Shown here: positions 45,201 through 57,700 of the stretch, in pieces | Numbering within the stretch: the first letter of the stretch is position 1 | Layout of the letters: the number at the start of each line of letters is the position of its first letter | DNA from: Holothuria scabra | Lineage: Eukaryota; Echinodermata; Holothuroidea; Aspidochirotida; Holothuriidae | Assembly (NCBI GenBank): GCA_037179385.1 | Contig: CM074193.1 | Span: 39,588,846 to 39,652,845 of the forward strand | Length of the DNA: 64,000 nucleotides | Direction of reading: 5' to 3' | The notes under the pieces: generated by a model | The model's database searches: none | Told to the model about the DNA's origin: nothing | Seen by the model: only the letters and a program-made list of their open reading frames with translations | Translations under genes and position numbers: made by a program

Positions 45201-48200
45201 GCCTATGACATTTTTGAGCGGAAACTCTCACGTCTTCCTACCGGCGCGAACCGATCTTAAAAGTCGGTCCTGGCATCTCAATTGCACTTTTTTGCACACA
45301 TTTTCATTCGACAACAGCTCAACAACGGGACATCGCAACAGTTCGTAACGGGGCTTACACGGTACAATTGGACCTGCTACAGCCGCCTACGGCGTTTTTG
45401 AGAGCAAGTTCTAACGTCTTCATACTGGCGCGAGATGATCTTTTAAGTGAGTCGGAGGTGCAAATGCTGCTCCCGTTTTCTCATTTTTGATACAATGACA
45501 GCGAAACAACAGAACGTCGCAATCGTTGCAGACAATGCTTACGGGGTAGAATGGGACCTGTTTTAACTGCCTATGACATTTTTGAGCGGAAATTCTCACG
45601 TCTTCCTACCGGCGCGAACCGATCTTAAAAGTCGGTCCTGGCATCTCAATTGCACTTTTTTGCACACATTTTGATTCGATGACAGCTCGACAACGGCACA
45701 TCGCAACAGTTCGTAACGGGGCTTACACGGTACAATTGGACCTGCTACAGCCGCCTACGGCGTATTTGAGCCCAAGTTCTAACGTCTTCATACTGGCGCG
45801 AGATGATCTTTTAAGTGAGTCGGAGGTGCAAATGCTGCTCCCGTTTTCTCATTTTTGATACAATGACAGCGAAACAACAGAACGTCGCAATCGTTGCAGA
45901 CAATGCTTACGGGGTAGAATGGGACCTGTTTTAACTGCCTATGACATTTTTGAGCGGAAACTCTCACGTCTTCCTACCGGCGCGAACCGATCTTAAAAGT
46001 CGGTCCTGGCATCTCAATTGCACTTTTTTGCACACATTTTGATTCGATGACAGCTCGACAACGGCACATCGCAACAGTTCGTAACGGGGCTTACACGGTA
46101 CAATTGGACCTGCTACAGCCGCCTACGGCGTTTTTGAGGCCAAGTTCTAACGTCTTCATACTGGCGCGAGATGATCTTTTAAGTGAGTCGGAGGTGCAAA
46201 TGCTGCTCCCGTTTTCTCATTTTTGATACAATGACAGCGAAACAACAGAACGTCGCAATCGTTGCAGACAATGCTTACGGGGTAGAATGGGACCTGTTTT
46301 AACTGCCTATGACATTTTTGAGCGGAAACTCTCACGTCTTCCTACCGGCGCGAACCGATCTTAAAAGTCGGTCCTGGCATCTCAATTGCACTTTTTTGCA
46401 CACATTTTGATTCGATGACAGCTCGACAACGGCACATCGCAACAGTTCGTAACGGGGCTTACACGGTACAATTGGACCTGCTACAGCCGCCTACGGCGTT
46501 TTGAGCCAAGTTCTAACGTCTTCATACTGGCGCGAGATGATCTTTTAAGTGAGTCGGAGGTGCAAATGCTGCTCCCGTTTTCTCATTTTTGATACAATGA
46601 CAGCGAAACAACAGAACGTCGCAATCGTTGCAGACAATGCTTACGGGGTAGAATGGGACCTGTTTTAACTGCCTATGACATTTTTGAGCGGAAACTCTCA
46701 CGTCTTCCTACCGGCGCGAACCGATCTTAAAAGTCGGTCCTGGCATCTCAATTGCACTCTTTTCGCAGCATTTTGATTCCTTGACTCCTCGACAACGGCA
46801 CATCGCAACAGTTCGTAACGGGGCTTACACGGTACAATTGGACCTGCTACAGCCGCCTACGGCGTTTTTGAGCCAAGTTCTAACGTCTTCATACTGGCGC
46901 GAGATGATCTTTTAAGTGAGTCGGAGGTGCAAATGCTGCTCCCGTTTTCTCATTTTTGATACAATGACAGCGAAACAACAGAACGTCGCAATCGTTGCAG
47001 ACAATGCTTACGGGGTAGAATGGGACCTGTTTTAACTGCCTATGACATTTTTGAGCGGAAACTCTCACGTCTTCCTACCGGCGCGAACCGATCTTAAAAG
47101 TCGGTCCTGGCATCTCAATTGCACTTTTTTGCACACATTTTGATTCGATGACAGCTCGACAACGGCACATCGCAACAGTTCGTAACGGGGCTTACACGGT
47201 ACAATTGGACCTGCTACAGCCGCCTACGGCGTTTTTGACGGCAAGTTCTAACGTCTTCATACTGGCGCGAGATGATCTTTTAAGTGAGTCGGAGGTGCAA
47301 ATGCTGCTCCCGTTTTCTCATTTTTGATACAATGACAGCGAAACAACAGAACGTCGCAATCGTTGCAGACAATGCTTACGGGGTAGAATGGGACCTGTTT
47401 TAACTGCCTATGACATTTTTGAGCGGAAACTCTCACGTCTTCCTACCGGCGCGAACCGATCTTAAAAGTCGGTCCTGGCATCTCAATTGCACTTTTTTGC
47501 ACACATTTTGATTCGATGACAGCTCGACAACGGCACATCGCAACAGTTCGTAACGGGGCTTACACGGTACAATTGGACCTGCTACAGCCGCCTACGGCGT
47601 TTTTGAGCCCAAGTTCTAACGTCTTCATACTGGCGCGAGATGATCTTTTAAGTGAGTCGGAGGTGCAAATGCTGCTCCCGTTTTCTCATTTTTGATACAA
47701 TGACAGCGAAACAACAGAACGTCGCAATCGTTGCAGACAATGCTTACGGGGTAGAATGGGACCTGTTTTAACTGCCTATGACATTTTTGAGCGGAAACTC
47801 TCACGTCTTCCTACCGGCGCGAACCGATCTTAAAAGTCGGTCCTGGCATCTCAATTGCACTTTTTTGCACACATTTTGATTCGATGACAGCTCGACAACG
47901 GCACATCGCAACAGTTCGTAACGGGGCTTACACGGTACAATTGGACCTGCTACAGCCGCCTACGGCGTTTTTGAGCCAAGTTCTAACGTCTTCATACTGG
48001 CGCGAGATGATCTTTTAAGTGAGTCGGAGGTGCAAATGCTGCTCCCGTTTTCTCATTTTTGATACAATGACAGCGAAACAACAGAACGTCGCAATCGTTG
48101 CAGACAATGCTTACGGGGTAGAATGGGACCTGTTTTAACTGCCTATGACATTTTTGAGCGGAAACTCTCACGTCTTCCTACCGGCGCGAACCGATCTTAA

Positions 48201-51000
48201 AAGTCGGTCCTGGCATCTCAATTGCACTTTTTTGCACACATTTTGATTCGATGACAGCTCGACAACGGCACATCGCAACAGTTCGTAACGGGGCTTACAC
48301 GGTACAATTGGACCTGCTACAGCCGCCTACGGCGGTTTTGAGAGCAAGTTCTAACGTCTTCATACTGGCGCGAGATGATCTTTTAAGTGAGTCGGAGGTG
48401 CAAATGCTGCTCCCGTTTTCTCATTTTTGATACAATGACAGCGAAACAACAGAACGTCGCAATCGTTGCAGACAATGCTTACGGGGTAGAATGGGACCTG
48501 TTTTAACTGCCTATGACATTTTTGAGCGGAAACTCTCACGTCTTCCTACCGGCGCGAACCGATCTTAAAAGTCGGTCCTGGCATCTCAATTGCACTTTTT
48601 TGCACACATTTTGATTCGATGACAGCTCGACAACGGCACATCGCAACAGTTCGTAACGGGGCTTACACGGTACAATTGGACCTGCTACAGCCGCCTACGG
48701 CGTTTTTGAGCCAAGTTCTAACGTCTTCATACTGGCGCGAGATGATCTTTTAAGTGAGTCGGAGGTGCAAATGCTGCTCCCGTTTTCTCATTTTTGATAC
48801 AATGACAGCGAAACAACAGAACGTCGCAATCGTTGCAGACAATGCTTACGGGGTAGAATGGGACCTGTTTTAACTGCCTATGACATTTTTGAGCGGAAAC
48901 TCTCACGTCTTCCTACCGGCGCGAACCGATCTTAAAAGTCGGTCCTGGCATCTCAATTGCACTTTTTGCACACATTTTGATTCGATGACAGCTCGACAAC
49001 GGCACATCGCAACAGTTCGTAACGCGGCTTACACGGTAAAATTGGACCCGCTACAGCCGCCTACGGCGTTGTGGAGCCGAAGTTCTAACGTCTTCATACT
49101 GGCGCGAGATGATCTTTTAAGTGAGTCGGAGGTGCAAATGCTGCTCCCGTTTTCTCATTTTTGATACAATGACAGCGAAACAACAGAACGTCGCAATCGT
49201 TGCAGACAATGCTTACGGGGTAGAATGGGACCTGTTTTAACTGCCTATGACATTTTTGAGCGGAAACTCTCACGTCTTCCTACCGGCGCGAACCGATCTT
49301 AAAAGTCGGTCCTGGCATCTCAATTGCACTTTTTGCACACATTTTGATTCGATGACAGCTCGACAACGGCACATCGCAACAGTTCGTAACGGGGCTTACA
49401 CGGTACAATTGGACCTGCTACAGCCGCCTACGGCGTTTTTGAGCCCAAGTTCTAACGTCTTCATACTGGCGCGAGATGATCTTTTAAGTGAGTCGGAGGT
49501 GCAAATGCTGCTCCCGTTTTCTCATTTTTGATACAATGACAGCGAAACAACAGAACGTCGCAATCGTTGCAGACAATGCTTACGGGGTAGAATGGGACCT
49601 GTTTTAACTGCCTATGACATTTTTGAGCGGAAACTCTCACGTCTTCCTACCGGCGCGAACCGATCTTAAAAGTCGGTCCTGGCATCTCAATTGCACTTAT
49701 TTGCACACATTTTGATTCGATGACAGCTCGACAACGGCACATCGCAACAGTTCGTAACAGGGCTTACACGGTACAATTGAACTTGCTACAGCCGCCTACG
49801 GCGTTTTTGATGCCAAGTTCTAACGTCTTCATACTGGCGCGAGATGATCTTTTAAGTGAGTCGGAGGTGCAAATGCTGCTCCCGTTTTCTCATTTTTGAT
49901 ACAATGACAGCGAAACAACAGAACGTCGCAATCGTTGCAGACAATGCTTACGGGGTAGAATGGGACCTGTTTTAACTGCCTATGACATTTTTGAGCGGAA
50001 ACTCTCACGTCTTCCTACCGGCGCGAACCGATCTTAAAAGTCGGTCCTGGCATCTCAATTGCACTTTTTTGCACACATTTTGATTCGATGACAGCTCGAC
50101 AACGGCACATCGCAACAGTTCGTAACGGGGCTTACACGGTACAATTGGACCTGCTACAGCCGCCTACGGCGTTTTGAGCCAAGTTCTAACGTCTTCATAC
50201 TGGCGCGAGATGATCTTTTAAGTGAGTCGGAGGTGCAAATGCTGCTCCCGTTTTCTCATTTTTGATACAATGACAGCGAAACAACAGAACGTCGCAATCG
50301 TTGCAGACAATGCTTACGGGGTAGAATGGGACCTGTTTTAACTGCCTATGACATTTTTGAGCGGAAACTCTCACGTCTTCCTACCGGCGCGAACCGATCT
50401 TAAAAGTCGGTCCTGGCATCTCAATTGCACTTTTGCACACATTTTGATTCGATGACAGCTCGACAACGGCACATCGCAACAGTTCGTAACGGGGCTTACA
50501 CGGTACAATTGGACCTGCTACAGCCGCCTACGGCGTTTTTGAGCCCAAGTTCTAACGTCTTCATACTGGCGCGAGATGATCTTTTAAGTGAGTCGGAGGT
50601 GCAAATGCTGCTCCGTTTTCTCATTTTTGATACAATGACAGCGAAACAACAGAACGTCGCAATCGTTGCAGACAATGCTTACGGGGTAGAATGGGACCTG
50701 TTTTAACTGCCTATGACATTTTTGAGCGGAAACTCTCACGTCTTCCTACCGGCGCGAACCGATCTTAAAAGTCGGTCCTGGCATCTCAATTGCACTTTTT
50801 TGCACACATTTTGATTCGATGACAGCTCGACAACGGCACATCGCAACAGTTCGTAACGGGGCTTACACGGTACAATTGGACCTGCTACAGCCGCCTACGG
50901 CGTTTTGAGCCAAGTTCTAACGTCTTCATACTGGCGCGAGATGATCTTTTAAGTGAGTCGGAGGTGCAAATGCTGCTCCCGTTTTCTCATTTTTGATGAT
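33251..51000 (+). repeat. Satellite segment with focal variation at GCGTTTTTGAGCCCAAG
   Basis: About two thirds of the monomers here carry a small deletion or substitution within this one window (examples at 33265, 33632, 37310, 39883, 44288, 47230 and 49070), while nearly all of the remaining 350 bp is constant. A T-run in half A (T6 to T5) also varies in a few monomers. Confidence 0.85.
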
Positions 51001-51636
51001 ACAATGACAGCGAAACAACAGAACGTCGCAATCGTTGCCAGACAATGCTTACGCCCCCGGGTAGAATGGGACCTGTTTTAACTGCCTTCACTGACATTTT
51101 TTGAGCGGAAACTCTCACGTCTTCCTACCGGCGCGAACCGATCTTAAAAGTCGGTCCTGGCATCTCAATTGCGCTTTTTGCACACATTTTGATTCGATGA
51201 CAGCTCGACAACGGCACATCGCAACAAGTTCGTAACAGGGCTTACACGCAATGCAATTGGACCTGCTACAGCCGCCTACGGCGTTTTGCAGGCCCAAGTT
51301 CTAACGTCTTCATACTGGCGCGAGATGATCTTTTAAGTGAGTCGGAAGTGCAAATGCTGCTCCCGTTTTCTCATTTTTGATGACAATGACAGCGAAACAA
51401 CAGAACGTCGCAATCGTTGCAGACAATGCTTACGGGGTAGAATGGGACCTGTTTTACTGCCTATGACATGAGCGAAACTCTCACGTCTTCCTACCGGCGC
51501 GAACCGATCGCATTAGCATCTCAAATGCTTACGGGGTTAGAATGGGCACGACTTCTGTTTAACTGCCTATGACATTTTTTGAGCGGAAACTCTCACGTCT
51601 TCCTACCGGCGCGAACCGATCTTAAAGTCGGTCCTG
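51001..51636 (+). other. Error-rich satellite sequence before the gap
   Basis: Spurious insertions and losses appear, for example GCTTACGCCCCCGGGTAGAAT, GCCTTCACTGACATTTTTTG, and part of half A occurring twice within 51419-51636. This looks like unpolished contig-end sequence. Confidence 0.85.
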
Positions 51637-51736
51637 NNNNNNNNNNNNNNNNNNNNNNNNNNNNNNNNNNNNNNNNNNNNNNNNNNNNNNNNNNNNNNNN
51701 NNNNNNNNNNNNNNNNNNNNNNNNNNNNNNNNNNNN
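51637..51736. other. Assembly gap (100 N)
   Basis: Exactly 100 N, a common placeholder for a gap of unknown size. The true number of monomers here is unknown. Confidence 0.99.
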
Positions 51737-54700
51737 GGCTTACGGTACAATTGGACCTGCTACAGCCGCCTACGGCGTTTTTGAGCCCAAGTTCTAACGT
51801 CTTCATACTGGCGCGAGATGATCTTTTAAGTGAGTCGGAGGTGCAAATGCTGCTCCCGTTTTCTCATTTTTGATACAATGACAGCGAAACAACAGAACGT
51901 CGCAATCGTTGCAGACAATGCTTACGGGGTAGAATGGGACCTGTTTTAACTGCCTATGACATTTTTGAGCGGAAACTCTCACGTCTTCCTACCGGCGCGA
52001 ACCGATCTTAAAAGTCGGTCCTGGCATCTCAATTGCACTTTTTGCACACATTTTGATTCGATGACAGCTCGACAACGGCACATCGCAACAGTTCGTAACG
52101 GGGCTTACACGGTACAATTGGACCTGCTACAGCCGCCTACGGCGTTTTTGAGCCCAAGTTCTAACGTCTTCATACTGGCGCGAGATGATCTTTTAAGTGA
52201 GTCGGAGGTGCAAATGCTGCTCCCGTTTTCTCATTTTTGATACAATGACAGCGAAACAACAGAACGTCGCAATCGTTGCAGACAATGCTTACGGGGTAGA
52301 ATGGGACCTGTTTTAACTGCCTATGACATTTTTGAGCGGAAACTCTCACGTCTTCCTACCGGCGCGAACCGATCTTAAAAGTCGGTCCTGGCATCTCAAT
52401 TGCACTTTTTGCACACATTTTGATTCGATGACAGCTCGACAACGGCACATCGCAACAGTTCGTAACGGGGCTTACACGGTACAATTGGACCTGCTACAGC
52501 CGCCTACGGCGTTTTTGAGCCCAAGTTCTAACGTCTTCATACTGGCGCGAGATGATCTTTTAAGTGAGTCGGAGGTGCAAATGCTGCTCCCGTTTTCTCA
52601 TTTTTGATACAATGACAGCGAAACAACAGAACGTCGCAATCGTTGCAGACAATGCTTACGGGGTAGAATGGGACCTGTTTTAACTGCCTATGACATTTTT
52701 GAGCGGAAACTCTCACGTCTTCCTACCGGCGCGAACCGATCTTAAAAGTCGGTCCTGGCATCTCAATTGCACTTTTTGCACACATTTTGATTCGATGACA
52801 GCTCGACAACGGCACATCGCAACAGTTCGTAACGGGGCTTACACGGTACAATTGGACCTGCTACAGCCGCCTACGGCGTTTTTGAGCCCAAGTTCTAACG
52901 TCTTCATACTGGCGCGAGATGATCTTTTAAGTGAGTCGGAGGTGCAAATGCTGCTCCCGTTTTCTCATTTTTGATACAATGACAGCGAAACAACAGAACG
53001 TCGCAATCGTTGCAGACAATGCTTACGGGGTAGAATGGGACCTGTTTTAACTGCCTATGACATTTTTGAGCGGAAACTCTCACGTCTTCCTACCGGCGCG
53101 AACCGATCTTAAAAGTCGGTCCTGGCATCTCAATTGCACTTTTTTGCACACATTTTGATTCGATGACAGCTCGACAACGGCACATCGCAACAGTTCGTAA
53201 CGGGGCTTACACGGTACAATTGGACCTGCTACAGCCGCCTACGGCGTTTTTGAGCCCAAGTTCTAACGTCTTCATACTGGCGCGAGATGATCTTTTAAGT
53301 GAGTCGGAGGTGCAAATGCTGCTCCCGTTTTCTCATTTTTGATACAATGACAGCGAAACAACAGAACGTCGCAATCGTTGCAGACAATGCTTACGGGGTA
53401 GAATGGGACCTGTTTTAACTGCCTATGACATTTTTGAGCGGAAACTCTCACGTCTTCCTACCGGCGCGAACCGATCTTAAAAGTCGGTCCTGGCATCTCA
53501 ATTGCACTTTTTGCACACATTTTGATTCGATGACAGCTCGACAACGGCACATCGCAACAGTTCGTAACGGGGCTTACACGGTACAATTGGACCTGCTACA
53601 GCCGCCTACGGCGTTTTTGAGCCCAAGTTCTAACGTCTTCATACTGGCGCGAGATGATCTTTTAAGTGAGTCGGAGGTGCAAATGCTGCTCCCGTTTTCT
53701 CATTTTTGATACAATGACAGCGAAACAACAGAACGTCGCAATCGTTGCAGACAATGCTTACGGGGTAGAATGGGACCTGTTTTAACTGCCTATGACATTT
53801 TTGAGCGGAAACTCTCACGTCTTCCTACCGGCGCGAACCGATCTTAAAAGTCGGTCCTGGCATCTCAATTGCACTATTTGCACACATTTTGATTCGATGA
53901 CAGCTCGACAACGGCACATCGCAACAGTTCGTAACGGGGCTTACACGGTACAATTGGACCTGCTACAGCCGCCTACGGCGTTTTTGAGCCCAAGTTCTAA
54001 CGTCTTCATACTGGCGCGAGATGATCTTTTAAGTGAGTCGGAGGTGCAAATGCTGCTCCCGTTTTCTCATTTTTGATACAATGACAGCGAAACAACAGAA
54101 CGTCGCAATCGTTGCAGACAATGCTTACGGGGTAGAATGGGACCTGTTTTAACTGCCTATGACATTTTTGAGCGGAAACTCTCACGTCTTCCTACCGGCG
54201 CGAACCGATCTTAAAAGTCGGTCCTGGCATCTCAATTGCTCTCTTGTGCACACATTTTGATTCGATGACAGCTCGACAACGGCACATCGCAACAGTTCGT
54301 AACGGGGCTTACACGGTACAATTGGACCTGCTACAGCCGCCTACGGCGTTTTTGAGCCCAAGTTCTAACGTCTTCATACTGGCGCGAGATGATCTTTTAA
54401 GTGAGTCGGAGGTGCAAATGCTGCTCCCGTTTTCTCATTTTTGATACAATGACAGCGAAACAACAGAACGTCGCAATCGTTGCAGACAATGCTTACGGGG
54501 TAGAATGGGACCTGTTTTAACTGCCTATGACATTTTTGAGCGGAAACTCTCACGTCTTCCTACCGGCGCGAACCGATCTTAAAAGTCGGTCCTGGCATCT
54601 CAATTGCACTTTTTTGCACACATTTTGATTCGATGACAGCTCGACAACGGCACATCGCAACAGTTCGTAACGGGGCTTACACGGTACAATTGGACCTGCT

Positions 54701-57700
54701 ACAGCCGCCTACGGCGTTTTTGAGCCCAAGTTCTAACGTCTTCATACTGGCGCGAGATGATCTTTTAAGTGAGTCGGAGGTGCAAATGCTGCTCCCGTTT
54801 TCTCATTTTTGATACAATGACAGCGAAACAACAGAACGTCGCAATCGTTGCAGACAATGCTTACGGGGTAGAATGGGACCTGTTTTAACTGCCTATGACA
54901 TTTTTGAGCGGAAACTCTCACGTCTTCCTACCGGCGCGAACCGATCTTAAAAGTCGGTCCTGGCATCTCAATTGCACTTTTTTGCACACATTTTGATTCG
55001 ATGACAGCTCGACAACGGCACATCGCAACAGTTCGTAACGGGGCTTACACGGTACAATTGGACCTGCTACAGCCGCCTACGGCGTTTTTGAGCCCAAGTT
55101 CTAACGTCTTCATACTGGCGCGAGATGATCTTTTAAGTGAGTCGGAGGTGCAAATGCTGCTCCCGTTTTCTCATTTTTGATACAATGACAGCGAAACAAC
55201 AGAACGTCGCAATCGTTGCAGACAATGCTTACGGGGTAGAATGGGACCTGTTTTAACTGCCTATGACATTTTTGAGCGGAAACTCTCACGTCTTCCTACC
55301 GGCGCGAACCGATCTTAAAAGTCGGTCCTGGCATCTCAATTGCACTTTTTTGCACACATTTTGATTCGATGACAGCTCGACAACGGCACATCGCAACAGT
55401 TCGTAACGGGGCTTACACGGTACAATTGGACCTGCTACAGCCGCCTACGGCGTTTTTGAGCCCAAGTTCTAACGTCTTCATACTGGCGCGAGATGATCTT
55501 TTAAGTGAGTCGGAGGTGCAAATGCTGCTCCCGTTTTCTCATTTTTGATACAATGACAGCGAAACAACAGAACGTCGCAATCGTTGCAGACAATGCTTAC
55601 GGGGTAGAATGGGACCTGTTTTAACTGCCTATGACATTTTTGAGCGGAAACTCTCACGTCTTCCTACCGGCGCGAACCGATCTTAAAAGTCGGTCCTGGC
55701 ATCTCAATTGCACTTTTTTGCACACATTTTGATTCGATGACAGCTCGACAACGGCACATCGCAACAGTTCGTAACGGGGCTTACACGGTACAATTGGACC
55801 TGCTACAGCCGCCTACGGCGTTTTTGAGCCCAAGTTCTAACGTCTTCATACTGGCGCGAGATGATCTTTTAAGTGAGTCGGAGGTGCAAATGCTGCTCCC
55901 GTTTTCTCATTTTTGATACAATGACAGCGAAACAACAGAACGTCGCAATCGTTGCAGACAATGCTTACGGGGTAGAATGGGACCTGTTTTAACTGCCTAT
56001 GACATTTTTGAGCGGAAACTCTCACGTCTTCCTACCGGCGCGAACCGATCTTAAAAGTCGGTCCTGGCATCTCAATTGCACTTTTTGCACACATTTTGAT
56101 TCGATGACAGCTCGACAACGGCACATCGCAACAGTTCGTAACGGGGCTTACACGGTACAATTGGACCTGCTACAGCCGCCTACGGCGTTTTTGAGCCCAA
56201 GTTCTAACGTCTTCATACTGGCGCGAGATGATCTTTTAAGTGAGTCGGAGGTGCAAATGCTGCTCCCGTTTTCTCATTTTTGATACAATGACAGCGAAAC
56301 AACAGAACGTCGCAATCGTTGCAGACAATGCTTACGGGGTAGAATGGGACCTGTTTTAACTGCCTATGACATTTTTGAGCGGAAACTCTCACGTCTTCCT
56401 ACCGGCGCGAACCGATCTTAAAAGTCGGTCCTGGCATCTCAATTGCACTTTTTGCACACATTTTGATTCGATGACAGCTCGACAACGGCACATCGCAACA
56501 GTTCGTAACGGGGCTTACACGGTACAATTGGACCTGCTACAGCCGCCTACGGCGTTTTTGAGCCCAAGTTCTAACGTCTTCATACTGGCGCGAGATGATC
56601 TTTTAAGTGAGTCGGAGGTGCAAATGCTGCTCCCGTTTTCTCATTTTTGATACAATGACAGCGAAACAACAGAACGTCGCAATCGTTGCAGACAATGCTT
56701 ACGGGGTAGAATGGGACCTGTTTTAACTGCCTATGACATTTTTGAGCGGAAACTCTCACGTCTTCCTACCGGCGCGAACCGATCTTAAAAGTCGGTCCTG
56801 GCATCTCAATTGCACTTTTTTGCACACATTTTGATTCGATGACAGCTCGACAACGGCACATCGCAACAGTTCGTAACGGGGCTTACACGGTACAATTGGA
56901 CCTGCTACAGCCGCCTACGGCGTTTTTGAGCCCAAGTTCTAACGTCTTCATACTGGCGCGAGATGATCTTTTAAGTGAGTCGGAGGTGCAAATGCTGCTC
57001 CCGTTTTCTCATTTTTGATACAATGACAGCGAAACAACAGAACGTCGCAATCGTTGCAGACAATGCTTACGGGGTAGAATGGGACCTGTTTTAACTGCCT
57101 ATGACATTTTTGAGCGGAAACTCTCACGTCTTCCTACCGGCGCGAACCGATCTTAAAAGTCGGTCCTGGCATCTCAATTGCACTCTTTCGCACACATTTT
57201 GATTCGATGACAGCTCGACAACGGCACATCGCAACAGTTCGTAACGGGGCTTACACGGTACAATTGGACCTGCTACAGCCGCCTACGGCGTTTTTGAGCC
57301 CAAGTTCTAACGTCTTCATACTGGCGCGAGATGATCTTTTAAGTGAGTCGGAGGTGCAAATGCTGCTCCCGTTTTCTCATTTTTGATACAATGACAGCGA
57401 AACAACAGAACGTCGCAATCGTTGCAGACAATGCTTACGGGGTAGAATGGGACCTGTTTTAACTGCCTATGACATTTTTGAGCGGAAACTCTCACGTCTT
57501 CCTACCGGCGCGAACCGATCTTAAAAGTCGGTCCTGGCATCTCAATTGCACTTTTTGCACACATTTTGATTCGATGACAGCTCGACAACGGCACATCGCA
57601 ACAGTTCGTAACGGGGCTTACACGGTACAATTGGACCTGCTACAGCCGCCTACGGCGTTTTTGAGCCCAAGTTCTAACGTCTTCATACTGGCGCGAGATG

